Part shown: piece by piece, positions 1-17,200 of the stretch
Position numbering within the stretch: the first letter of the stretch is position 1
Layout: every line of letters starts with the position of its first letter
Assembly (NCBI RefSeq): GCF_035083965.1
Contig: NC_089731.1
Location: forward strand, 9,584,501-9,648,500
Reading direction: 5' to 3'
DNA length: 64,000 nucleotides
From: Branchiostoma lanceolatum
Taxonomy: Eukaryota > Chordata > Leptocardii > Amphioxiformes > Branchiostomatidae
The notes under the pieces: model-generated
The model's input: only the letters and a program-made list of their open reading frames with translations
What the model was told of the DNA's origin: nothing
Databases searched by the model: none
Translations under genes and position numbers: made by a program

Positions 1-1080
1 ATTTGCGCAAATTCTTGGGCTCTTCTTTGGACTAGAACAGGTAATTTTATGGAAAAATCCATTTTCAAATGCCCTTCAAATGTGCCAGGCAGTGACCTAT
101 TAGAGCCTGGAATGGCAGATGATTAGTTGTTGGTGGGTATGTGTACGTGTGCCTGTGACTTATAGTCAAGGGCAAGGTCAGGTGACATCCTGGAGGCCAT
201 TGGCAAGGTAGTTTTTCCCCTTGTAGTGCCCCTTGGCATACAGCGCTGGAGTGTAAATGATACCAGTGCAAACCGGTAAACTGGGGCAGTAGGTAACCAC
301 CCAAATCCCAATGGTGACCTTTTGACATAAGATGATATTCAGTATTCCCGAGTCATGTGCAAAATGTACATGGAGAGTAATTTGTATTCTTTGAGGCCTG
401 CAGGCCTACTACATGTAGAGCAAAATCTTTGCAACAAAATTCTGTCAATCTAGATAAACTTTGGTAGATTTTGTCCCTTCCATATGGTGTAATACCATGA
501 TAATTGTTTATTGTTTTAAACAGAATTTCAATAATTGTTTATCAATATTCTGACAAGCTATGGATGTTCATATTCTATCATTAAAAAATATTGAAATATG
601 TATTAGAAGAAAGAAAAGCCATATATGATAACTACAGCTGGAGATTTATTCAAGAATTAAAAAGCCAGACTCAGTTTATTTTCAAGTTGGAGCACATAGA
701 AAATTACAGACCTACCATGAAAGAGTAATCATGAAATTCCCTTCTGAATTACGAATAAAATCCTGAGTAAACAAATTCTAACAAATGAAAGCGATGATTT
801 GTATGCATGGCAAGAATTAATTATGATTACGACCTATAATTTACAATTATGAACGCAAAAAACATCCCTCATGCATTAAGTTGGGTGGAAGTCTTGTTAA
901 TTACGAAGTCAAATCATGCTCAAAGCTAATTACGAATAATAATCTCATTAAGTACGGCTGTACTAAGGGTTTGAAGATGGCAAATGTGACAGGCATTCTT
1001 AATCATTACTTCACTGAGCTGAAGCTGCATTGATGATCAACTCGAAAGCTAGATTAAAGTTGTGAAATATATCAACTATC
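1..1080. other. Non-coding, AT-rich, no gene seen
   Basis: No convincing exon on either strand. By position it is either the last intron of LZIC (whose final exon is missing from the window) or sequence beyond it. The minus-strand open frames near 65-328 have no recognisable family and no splice signals fitting the phase 0 exit of the LZIC exon at 1818. Confidence 0.5.
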
Positions 1081-1084
1081 AATT

Positions 1085-1690
1085 GTTCTGTGTGTGGATG
1101 GTGTTAAGTGTCAAACGTATGTGTGGAGATAGTGTTCTGTACCAAGGACAAGTGTGTTTACATGTGCAAATGGTGTTCTGCACAAATGACATGTATGTTT
1201 TCCAGTGTGTGTAGGATGTTCAGCACCATGGATAGATATGTTAGCCTGTGTGTGGATGGCGCTCAGCACCAAGGACAGGCATGTTAACCTGTGTGTGGAT
1301 GGTGCTCAGCACCAGGGACAGGCATGTTTACCCGTGTGTGGACAGTGTTCGGCACAGAGGACAGGCATGTTTACCTGTGTGTTGATGGTGCTCAGCACAA
1401 AGAATACGCATGTTTACCTGTGTGTTGATTGTGTTCAGCACCAAGAATAGGCATGTTTACCTGTGTGTCTATTGTATTCAGCACCAAGAATAGGCATGTT
1501 TATCTGTGTGTTGATGGTGTTCAGCACCTTGGAAAAGTAGGTGTACCCGTGTGTAAAAGGTTTTCAGCACCAAGGACAGGCATGTTTACCTGTGTGTTGA
1601 TAGTGTTCAACACATAGAATAGGCATGTTTACCTGACTGTAGATGTTGTTATAATTGACAAGTTTTTGTACCTGTGTGGGGATGGTGTTC
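1085..1690. repeat. 43-bp minisatellite, about 14 copies
   Basis: A tandem array with a strict 43-bp period: the phrase GGCATGT recurs at 1321, 1364, 1407, 1450 and 1493. Each unit contains a version of CATGTTTACCTGTGTGT followed by TTCAGCACCAAG. Copies at the left end are more diverged. The open frames through it are a by-product of the repeat. It sits in the putative last intron of LZIC. Confidence 0.9.
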
Positions 1691-1724
1691 AGCAGAAACA
1701 GCAAGAACAGTGAAGGAACTGCTA

Positions 1725-5295
<3,571 letters not shown>

Positions 5296-8200
5296 ATGGA
5301 GAAGATAGACGAGCTGCCTTCGCCATCAGAGACGCTACAGAGGTCCCGATTCAGGTAACTTGGCGTTTAGAAAATATTTTCTTTGAAGTCCTACATCATC
5401 ATGACTTGCTTTGAGATTTTTTTTGCTGACGGTACTTTGAGATGGTATCCTTCAGACGTGTCGAAAAGATATGTTGACTCCAGTTTGGTGCTTCTTATTT
5501 GCCACTAGATGATGGGTGTGCCTATCAATTGAGTTCTTTGTCAGATTATTACCTTTCGACACAATATGGATTTGCACTTTCATGTACTTGTGTAAATTCT
5601 AAGGCATACTTCCTGCACTAACAGTGATATGTAATGAGTAGAGTAGAGTAGAGTAGAATTTTCGGTCAGGTAGGACTGCTCCAGTTTAGACCGCTCTTCA
5701 TTGTTGAATTCCATTTCACTCAACTGTCATGGTGGGTTTGTGTGGATGTTCCAAAGCTCTGTAATGTATTCCTTAAGAGAATTTCTGGCCAACAGGGAAG
5801 TGAAATCGTTGGAAAACATGGATGCACATCACAGGATGCACATCAACTCCCGTATGTGGGAAAACGCCCAGATTCGTGAAATATATTAAAGAAGAAGAAT
5901 TGCCACAAGGGAAAACGAACCATAATTTTAGGGCAAATTAATTTGCAACACCAGCATCAACATTGCAGGGTTCAAATTCTACAACTTATCTGTATTTCTT
6001 TTTTTTGCTTGCAGCATTGGATCTCTCTAAATAATTTGTGAACCTAAAATTAGTTTTTGCCTGCATATAACAGGTCAAAAGTATTACTGTTTTCACCATA
6101 GCGTGTCAGTTAGTTTTTCAGTGGCAAAGATCACTCAGATAAGCACGTCTTTCTTCATTTTTAATAAAAGATCAGTAATTTTTCCTGTACGGAAATGTAA
6201 CAGTCTAACTTGTACGCTTTAACTCAAGGTTTTATTTCTGTCCTTCCTTTCCATTGCATGCCATAGGAAGCAGCGAAGCAAATCTGATTATTTGTAAGTA
6301 CTAATACAATATGTGGTTTAACCATTGATGTATGTAGCACAATAACACACTTATGAGAGATGTAACGTTACATGAATATTACTCTTAACACTTATTTTAT
6401 AGATTTACTAAATTTTCCGGATGCTGTGAAGCAAGTCAATGTCAAACACAATCATAATACATACATACATACAAATTACATGCATACATACATACATAAT
6501 CATAATACATAATACAATTGTGAAAATGCAGGTGTCATGGGAATGTTAGACATTACATTCAGGCATTACATTACACTGTTGACCAAAAGGCTCATCATCA
6601 TCATCAGGTCATGACAAGTTCAAAAGGGCTGAGAGCCCAAATCCCCCCCCACACACACACACACTAGTATACCTCCTAAATCTTGCCAGTTATGGCAATG
6701 ACACTATGTACCACCAGGCGCAACACTATGAGTACTATGCACCAACCGTGATTGTGCTACCTTTGACCTGTTGAACTTTCACCCACAAAAACTATTGTTG
6801 TGGCAACTCTTGTGATTCATTGATTGGTCGGTTTGTTGACAGTTGATTATCTTGTCTTCCCAGGGTCTCGGGCAGACACAGCAAAGTTGTCTAACTGCTT
6901 TGAATTTGTACACTCTAGTCTATATGTGTTTCATGCTCTCCCAACTTTAGTAGAAATCGTCATCAGAATGTTTGCAAAATTAAAACTACGGTATGGCATC
7001 TGAAGCACACTTTGAGGGTGTCATTTGAATAATTGAGCTAAGAGTAGTCTCTCCCCTTTTTGAGGCATGTTAAATATAGCCTCAGGGGATTTAGATCTTG
7101 AATTAGCGTGTTTTCTTTTTTCCTGTTGTAGGCGTGCAAGGTCTCTGCATGGTCCCAGTCCCACAACAACATTTGGGCCAAAGGCTTGTATCCAGAAGAA
7201 TCCAGCCTCCATCATGTAAGTATTTACCTGCAGTTTCTGTCATATCATAACAGGTGTGAGCAAAATAAACATGTAGTCCTTTAAGAATAAAGTATAGTGA
7301 GAGTATGGTAATGCAAGAGGTACTGGTAGTACTTAGTGGTTGTTCAAGTGCATTCCAGCTTCAGTCATGCTCGCAGTACGTCAATGTTGGTCTGCAATTT
7401 CTGTGGCTACGAGTGCAAATCATCTCAAGACATATACTAGTAGTCTATTACTTAGATATAGGAATGCGGTACATTTACCGTTATTGTATGTAGATTTACA
7501 AAGCTTTGATTTATCTGTTGATCTTTAAAGTATTAGGGTTGAAAGGTGACTGTAGTCAAAAGTCATGTTTTCACTTCCTGATAGTATTATGGCATATAGA
7601 CAGCAGAATGCCGCACATTCAGTATCATTCATTACAATATATAGATATAAACCCTCACTCCTTTCTGCAGGGTAATGTTGTAACCAATGTAGAGAGAAAG
7701 TCAAACATACATATATCTTTAGATCCTGTGACATCTTTAGAGCAAATCAAGAAATTTTGTCGTTGGTATCACGACTAAAATAAATCAGCCTACTGTATTT
7801 GATGTCTTGCTGAGACTTCATTTTTAACTTCTGTCAACCGTAATTATGTGACTTTTGCTATTCTGGGGACCTAATTATAAACTACTACAAACAGTGGAGA
7901 AAATATCTCAGAAGATTACTCCTCTGATCTTATTTTTGTTCTGTTTGAAAGTCTCTCACTGAGGACTACAGAATAGTTTGTTTCTTAGGTTTTGGTGTTG
8001 TTGTCTTTAGACTGAAATTAGCATTATAGTACTGCACTGATACATTTAGATACTTCCCCAAGGAGCAATTTGTTTATAACTTATAAGTGGCACAGAGAAT
8101 AACACCACACCTGGAAGAACTGGTCTTACATGTACGTCTGAAATAGCTCAGGTGAGCACATCTTTTATCTATTGTTTTGCAAATAAGAGGGTAATTTCTT

Positions 8201-11200
8201 CAGCAGAAAAACTACAGACAGGGTGAATTGTCTTCGAGTGCTTGACAGAAAGAAGAAATGATGATGACTCAATGTAAATATCAAATATGAGTAATATTTT
8301 AAGTAGAAGCCATAACTACATCTTATTGTGGCTGGTTTGTTAAACATATGAAGGCAATGGGTGGTTTACAGAAGTTTTCTCTCTTTGCTTTGTTTTTCTT
8401 ATTGATTGCTTTGACTATATATATATATTTTGTTTTTTTAAAATTCAAATTTCATTGAAGCCTTCTGCACATGTACATGCAATGATCAAATATATTGTAG
8501 CCCTAAATATCTTTGGTGAATTTTTGGAAGTGAGCCAGAAAGGGTTTGCCCACCCAGTTTCCTAGTAATACTTCCTGTTCATGATATACTCTGTATGTTT
8601 ATGTGTTTTGTGTGCATGTCTGCACTTTGTTTGGATGTTGTTGTTTAAGTTCTGTAGCCAGTATTGCTGAGTAAGAAATATTGATGCAAAATATCAACGT
8701 GGTAGGTTGGGTTGGCTTGGGTTGGTTTAGGGGAAAGGTGCTTTTTCATGTTGTTTCAACTCTCTTAAGGCATTTGTAGGCAGGACATGCATTGTAAAAG
8801 TAGGGTAAGATACATAGAAATTGATGAAAGAAAAATCCATTTCTTCACCAGAACCAGTCCTTAGTAGAGGCTGCTAACAACAAGGAAAACAGAAATTGAA
8901 TTTACAAACTACAATGTAGTTGGCATAAAGCCAAGTAGTAGAGATTCTGATAGGGGTTAGCTTTAGCTTCCTTCTCAGAAGTGGTGTTACATTAGAAATT
9001 GTAATCACAGCAACAGAACAGGATGTCTGGACGTCCCAGTAATACACATGACATATCAGGGTGCTGCTTTACTCAGTACTAGTTCTCAGAAGTGATGCAA
9101 CAGTGCAAATGAGAACCACATCCCAGTCGTCAACTCACAGTCATGACTCACTATGAGGAAGCAATTCGTATCTCTATCCTTTCCTGTGATTGGTTGAACA
9201 AGCCAATAGAGGACAAGGCCAAGCCGTCATGAATATTCATGAGATGAAATTGATGATGTCACGGTGGCCCAACCTTTCTGTTGACCAAAAGTGAGGAGTC
9301 CCACATCGAATATAAACCCTTGTTGGTGAGAGGAAAACATGGCATTGTATAGGAGCGAACTTGCCAGGACACTGTCAAACCCTGTATGAGAGAGAGAGAC
9401 ATTGTCATCAGAAGGTTTTTATTGAAAGAGGTTTTGGAGTTTGAAAGTGGGGAAATAGAGGACCATGCCTGGGATAGCCAAGGATTTTCACATGTAAGTA
9501 TTATTATACGGAGATGTTAATAATAATATTCTTAATGTTCTTAAGCTGTGGTCCTTTGATTTCTATTTCAAATTTTAGATCATGATAGTGTGGCACCAAA
9601 AAATTTTTGTGAGGGAAAATGTTGTACATGTATTTTCTTATAAGCTTGAACTTGAAGAATAATAACTTTTGATAGAGTACTTGGAGTCAAAGATTTCATT
9701 ATTGATAAGTGTTTCAGATAATTTCATCAATCATTGAAAAAAATCAGTCTTGGTCAATGTGTTATACCTTATAAGACAGTTAGACTATTCGAAATTAATA
9801 TTAGGGTTATCAATTTTTAACCTGGATCTGCCACTACAATTTACCTATTGGTAATAAATCTTTCTAAAGAGAAAACATCAATAACATAAATTATTCATAC
9901 AGTTGCTTAATGCATGTCAAGACTTGATGGGTTGATGAATTATTATCTGTGCGAAGAAGGTTGTTTCCATATGCTGCATAGCTGTTGGCTTTTTTTGTCA
10001 CCATAATGATTGAAAAAATGATGGCTGGATCTTCATGATTTTTGGTCAATGGAGAGGCAATGCCATAGGTAAGAGAGTCTTTGAGGCTGTATTTATTTCC
10101 TTCAAGGTTGTTTTCAAAATTTTTGTTTGTTGGCAGACTTTAGCTGACAAGGAAATTAGAAAGCAATTTTTTCAGCCCTAACAGTTTCCTTTCAAACTGC
10201 ATTTGTTTCATTAATTTTTAAGAGGATGGCTAAGAAAGATATACAGTCAAACCTGCCCAAGGCGACCACCCGGCGGACCGAGCAAAAACGGTCGCGATGG
10301 ACAGGTGGTCGCCATGAAGAGGATTCCACTCACATGTTTCCAGGTCGAGGTTTTCAAATACAGTACGTAAATGGATGGAAAATTATGTGGATTTAGACAG
10401 CATGACCCCCACCAGGTTCAATTCTGATTGACAGAAAGACCCTAAAAAAATTGCATTTTCCGTTATCGATGTAATAATTGTATACCGCTACATCGTGTAC
10501 AAATTTTCGTCATAATTCTTACTACAAAACAATGGTTGCCTCGATGATCTTGCAGCGCCCTCCCGCATTCACATGTTACATTAAATAGTACACACACACA
10601 CGCACATCATCGAAGTTTTAAGGACTAAGACAGATCCCTAGAAAACGCCTGCTTGTCCCAGCCTTTTTTAGGGCGCCGACCGCTGGATGAAAAGGTCAAA
10701 AAGTTTTTGACAACTAAAGATGAAAACGGAACGGTGTGATTTCGTCGCGCCGCCAAGCTCTGTGAGACCGCATCGAAAGGTAAGTCAGTGCAGCAGAACG
10801 CACAGCGTCCAATAAAAGTTTGTGAGATTCATGGGAATAAAACGAAAATAAGAATCTTAATTTTCACCAATAACTTGAGTATTCGTAAATGTTCATACAC
10901 AAAAGCATCGTGTTTTAGAAAAGTCAGCGGTACGCCAAATCCGGGCCGCCCCAAATCCAAGATGGCGTCGGGACCAAGGAACAACATTTCTCTCCCGATG
11001 TTTTGCCCACCGCGAAGTCATTTTTCGGCGGAATTTAGCAAGACACAGACACATTTTTGTTGAAAATACAAGAAATAGATAGTAATTTCTGTGAAATCTG
11101 ACTTTTTGACGCCATGCACTACGTATTCGTTTTGAAAATTGAGTTTAAACGGAACTGAGTTTGCGTTAAACTATAAGATTACGATAGGCACAACAACATC

Positions 11201-14200
11201 ACAAAAATTTGTCTTTACAATGTTTATAGGGGGAACGTTTTATTTAACACTTCATGGAGGAATCGATGCTATAACATTGCTATTCCATATTTTTTTTTGT
11301 CCTTATTTTTGTCCTTTACAGTCTTGAAAACATTTCCGTGAAATCCGACAGCAAAATGATCTGATGTCACCACACGCTTAAAAATTAGGCGGCCGCCATG
11401 GGCAGGGATTGTGCTCTGTGCGGTCCCAATTCGTGGCGGTCGCGGTCGCGTTGGACGGGTGGTCGCCTTGGGCAGGCAGCTTAATGCTTGTGCCTATGGG
11501 GAAAATTTTCGGGACCGAGAAAAAGCGGTCGCCATGGCCAGGTGGTCGCGTTGAAAAGGTGGTCGCCTAGGCAGGTTTGACTGTAAATGGATTCAATGAA
11601 TTATCTTGGTCCTAACTGTTACTGTCAGATAGGCTGTACTGTAAGAAACTGTTCGTATGGTAAACTTTAGGTAGCCCCTCTCTTAGTAGGTTTTGAAACG
11701 GTTAGAAAAATTTTTAGAAAAGTAAATTACTGCCTCCTTCCCCAAGTTTTAGAATGGTGTCTCCCATGTTTAAAATTTTGTGAGTCACCATATATGGCAT
11801 GAAACAGACCTGACAAAAGCACCTGTGTTTAATGTCAAAGGACAACTTACTTGCTCTTCAGCTAAAACCTCAGAACATCAAACAGTAAACGCTGCAATGT
11901 TTCGTTCCACATCAAGACAAATTTGCTATTTAACCTATTCAGGAAATTTTTCCTGACTTATTCACAAATTGTCTTTTTGCAAGAGAAAGATTGTGGGGAA
12001 AAACTTCCATATAATCCAAGATCACAAAAGTGAATCTAATTTTTTTTGCGATGATGGTTGTGAAAGCATGCTTTTGCTGCGGCATGCAGGTAAAGCCTTA
12101 TGAAGCACCCTTAAGAGCTACTCTTGGGTCTCCCAGGTAAGTGGACCATTTCTTTGTGTACAAAGAACAAATCTAGACCTCAAAGAAGTTTCCTATCATC
12201 TGTACCATTGTTGATAAGATATGATCTGTTGAAATCAGCTTTTGTCCCAAAAAATGCATTTTATAATATCCACAAATTTTTTGTTTTAAAATCATAGCTC
12301 TCATACTTCTTCAAGCCAATTATGTTCAAATATGCTCTTCGCACTCCAACATCTTTTAATTATAACCTTCTCCCTGCTACCTCAAACCCATAACCAATAC
12401 AAATTTGGTGCCAAACGGTTACCTTAGCAGGCTGCAGGTTAATGTTGAGCAGTGTTTGTAAAGTTTCATAAGTGGAAATGTTTGTTACCTACAAAAGCGT
12501 TATCTTTTTACCATATAGATCTCTTAGAATGCTAGAAATACTAAATGCTACGGAAACTCCGCAAAAGAATCTTATGAAAATTGGGTGAAATAATTTACTG
12601 AAAGTACACAACTTTCTCTTTCTCATCTGGAACATGCAAAGTACCATTAGGAAACTTGTCACTCTTCAAAAATAGAATCCTGGGATAACTTTTACGGTCG
12701 CCTTCCCAAACAACAAGATCAATCTAGTGGCATTAACGGGTCGGGTATAAGGCATTTATTAGCACTTGACCCATCATGCTCGGTTCTTGACTAGAAAAGT
12801 GCCAGCTATTCAGTTTTGTTTTTATTTGTACGACAAAACTAATGGATGTTAGAATCACCAAACATCCTGTCATTTTATCTCTTTTTTGTTTTTATATACT
12901 GAGAAAGAGGAGCTGACAGCTGTTTAAAACAGTCCATTACTGTGATTACAGTGAGATCTGATGAAAAAAATCCAGAATGTTCTGAAGAACTGGGTGGGGT
13001 CAATGTCCTCTATGTCAATAATGCTGTCATGCTTGAAGAAAATGTGCACTACTCTGTTTGCGAGCAACTTAGAGGTTTTTCTTCCAAACTTCGCTGATTC
13101 AATAAAAGAGTGGATCTCCCTGTTAGTACAGTGTTACTATCTATGTAGTAAAATGCATTTGTATTGCCTATATCAGCAGTGCTTAGCACATATCATTGCA
13201 TCATGATGTGACCAATCCACCTGTTGGTTTTTGTTCAGTGGGACATGCCACTTACATAATGGGGGCATGTTTTTACGAAACATATTTGACAGCTAACTCC
13301 AAGTTTACATGTTTTTAATAGAAGTGTAATCATCTAAAAAGTAAGCCAAGCTTAAGTTTAGTGAAGAAAACTTTAGGATCTGAACCATGTTTTGCAGCTT
13401 CTCATTTTGACATTTTTCAGTTGTCAGAAAATTTTGGTATGCCCCACGTCAGGTGAGAAGTGCCCTTTGGACCATTACATTATGCCGGTGTTGAGTTTAA
13501 AGGTCACTTTGACATTTTCTTGGTAAAACTGGTCTTTTCTGGAATCCAGCTGAACTGAGGAGGAAGTGTTGTAGCCCCTCTTTGTACTTGTACTCGGTAG
13601 TCATGTCGTTTTTGGTATTTGAATCATAGTTTGTTGTCAGAGTGTAGAATGCCGTGTCACAGGCACTTTGGATTTGGTTAGTCAGATTTTTACTTGCAAC
13701 GGGTGAACTGAACGATGCCGCACTGTCTCGGGATGAAAGTTCCGCAGAAATCTTACCCTACGTAAGTCATGTATATTCCAATCTTAGATTGATTTTGGAA
13801 TGTTGTGTTTGTGATGTAACATGGAAGTTAGATTCAGTTTGCTTAGCAACGACAGTGTAATTTTGTTGTCATTGTGTCAGCGAATATCCTTTTACATTTC
13901 CCAGTACTTATTAAGCTTTGGTCAATGAAAAAGTTGGATGTTAGTGTAGTTTAACCAGCTTGCAAGAAGTCAAGAGCACAGAAATTAGAAATGGAAATAT
14001 TGATTAGAAAATTTTTGCTGTCAGGAAAACACAATTTAGGGATGGTTACAAAAGTAATGTGTTGTTCTTAGCAAGTTTGTTAAGGGACTGGTCTTCGAGT
14101 TAAATCTAAAGATTTGAATGAAACAAATAGTTTAGGTTACAACAGTTTTTCTAACTAAGGTTAGATCATTTGAAAATTTGCTTCCCGTAAGATACAACAC

Positions 14201-17200
14201 AGTAGACCATTTATGTAAGAAGTCTTAAGACCTTAAGACCTTGTTTGTTTTTGTGATGTTTACACATTTGTATAGGTTAATAGGTAAACATACGAAACTT
14301 TGTTTACCAGCTACATGTAGCCTCCGAGGTAAACTCTGCAACCTTGATGGTTTGCACTCTTGTTCCCTATTAAAATATCAATTTTTCTTTCAGTTAAAAT
14401 CAAATGACACTTGAAATCTCCCGTCTGTAGGCACGTGCAGGACCCCCTGTCTCAGCGGCTGACCTGGAACAAACCCCCGCTCAGTGTCCTCATCATCAAA
14501 AAGATCCACGAGTGCTCCGTGGTGCAGCCCTTCATGGACCTGGTCACATGGCTGGTGCAGGTAAGGTGCTTCAAGCACTTGTTCAGAACGTAATGACCAT
14601 ACGGTGATCAGCTCGCTATTTAAACCTATTACAGCTACCGAGTCTCTTTTGTTCTCTTTGGTCCACGTTGCATCAGAGTAATGGCCAATTGCATAAGATA
14701 TATCTTTGGACACAACTGTGTGAACCTATATACGGGATATTTATCTTAAATACGCAAATGCGACTTTAAACATTCTGTGTGCGACTGTACGTGCTGGTGC
14801 TTTAGTAGTAACTGCATAGATGATGTTAACTGGAAGGGAGAGTAGTGATTTCATATTATAAACAGCCTGGAAAATAAAAGGGTCTCTCTGTTCTAAGAGA
14901 GGGGGACTTCATTCAAAGGAATAAGTATTGAAATGAATGCTATTTACTAGATAAGATTCTTGAATGTACTCTGTAGAATGTACTTTGTCTTGTTGATACT
15001 TAATTAAGCTTTAAAGTATAACTTTCGTGCTCAGATCTTTAAAAGATTCCTAAGATGGTTCATGTATTAAGAAACAACAACTTAAGGATGCTAATCAAGT
15101 TGAGAATCTAACAATCAGGTAATCCTTAGTAAGACGTTTTTGGAAATTAGTGTTATCCTGTATAGCTTTGCTGAATAGTTTGTTGATAAAGAATGGTCAT
15201 AGATAAAGACTGATTGAACAAATGAATGTTCCTGCAGGAGAAAAGAATGGTGGTGTACGTGGAAGTCTCCACTCTGGAGGACGAAATGATCGCAGATGAC
15301 TCCGGTTTCCAACCCATCAAACAGAAACTCAACACATTCAAAGAAGGTATGTTCTGCTTTATGTTAGCTTGTAGAATAGAGATGTAGAAATGTTGACTTT
15401 TAGAAACATTAAACTGAAGCAAATAGCATAATGATATGTATTGTGGACAGCCAGGGTTGCTATACTTTGAATCAACCATCCTTATTGACCCACTTTTCGA
15501 TAAAAATACTTCATGTTTCTGACAACGCCTTTTGGTTAATATTTTGGAACAACCAATTTTCCTTACCAATGCCCCCCTCCCCCTTTCACTCTAGGTACTG
15601 AGGATCTGTCTGGGAGAGTAGACTTCATCATTTGTCTGGGAGGAGATGGTACACTTCTGTGGGCCTCTTCACTGTTCCAGGTTTGTTAGCACATGAACAA
15701 TCAAACAAACAAACAATTGATGTAAATTGCCATTGCTGTTATTCACTGCAGTATTTTTACAGGGAGGGGTTGCTAGCCCTTCCCCTCTTACGTGCTCAAG
15801 GCACCTCCTCAAACATGGGACAACCATTTTACATTCCTTCTGAACAATGGGTGTAACTGAGATGCCCTTCCAAGGATTTAGAGCAGGGTCTTCCAGTTAC
15901 CAACCAATTGAATCCAGGAGCTCAACTGTGAGGCTGCTACCAGTTGAGCTATAGGGACATCCCATAAACTACCCTTACTCACCATAAAAGTGATCAGAAT
16001 TTTGAATCATGTATAAGTTTTACAAAGTTAGATTCAGGTTTGAGGTATTGTGCAGTTTTTGAATTTTTTATATTATGATAACATTTTTACATGCTATCAT
16101 CTCTTTCACACTCAACAGGGCAGTGTTCCTCCTGTGATGGCATTCCACATGGGCTCTCTGGGTTTTCTCACACCTTTTGAGTTTGACAACTTTAAATCAC
16201 AGGTCAACCATGTTCTAGAAGGTAGGTCAGAGTTGAATCTTCTAACGAAAAGTCATTTGAAGGACATTGATTCAAACACACTTGTCACTTGACACTTGAG
16301 TCTGAAGACATTTCAAGACGTAACTTACAGACAAAACAATTAGTGGTGATGTACAATCATGCACAAGCCTTATAATATAAGACTATTAAGATGACTGGCT
16401 TAAAACAATGAGTGTTCTGTTTCAATGTCTGGTCATGGTTAGTTTTTAAGAAATCTTCTCTCTCTTGCAGGTCATGCAGCTCTAACCCTAAGGAGTAGGT
16501 TGAAGTGTGTGATAACAGATGCTGAATGTGACTCCCACATCAACAGTATAGAGAAGCCAAAGAAAATTCAGGTGCTAAATGAAGTTGTGATAGACAGAGG
16601 CCCCTCCCCCTACCTGTGTCACCTGGACCTGTATCTGGAAGGGAGGCATGTCACCTCAGTACAGGGAGATGGTAAGGGACATATAGAGAATATCATGTGG
16701 ACATTCCAGTCTTGGCCATTTTTGCTTCATGCAGTTTGTAAAAATTTTTAATGTCATTTACTTCAAGTTTCTTGAAAAGCATGCTTTCTTCACTTGAAAG
16801 TTCATCTGTGTGGTAGACGTCATTTTGAATCAAAGTTGAACTTTGAGTTGCCAACACAAAGATTGGCTGATCAGCTCCAGTCTTTGTCAAGGAATGAGCA
16901 ATGCACTGCTTCTGTGAGGTCACATTATGCAGATAGAACATGTGACTCGGTGAGCAGTGGTAGGTCAAATTTTTGTGTTGTTGGCAATTTTGAGTTCAAC
17001 TTTGATTCAGCATGCTTTTTTACTTATCACCATATCTTTACTTCCATCACAACTTGTATAGTCATGGAAATATTTGACTTTAAGAGTTTATTACAAGCAG
17101 ATGTAAAGTGTTATTTTTTAACCTGCAGGTCTGATAGTGTCCACCCCCACCGGCAGTACGGCCTACGCGGTTGCCGCGGGAGCGTCCATGGTCCATCCCA

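Noticed and set aside
1085-1690. CRISPR-like regular array
   Set aside because: The repeats are directly abutting 43-bp units without unique spacers, and the setting is a eukaryotic intron: a minisatellite.
10788-11063. 91-codon frame inside the Tc1/mariner-type element as a transposase remnant
   Set aside because: No DDE-type motif or helix-turn-helix pattern can be seen and the frame is short; the element appears to be a MITE.
15153-15569. 138-codon minus-strand frame within NADK
   Set aside because: It overlaps a NADK exon antisense and has no recognisable domain.
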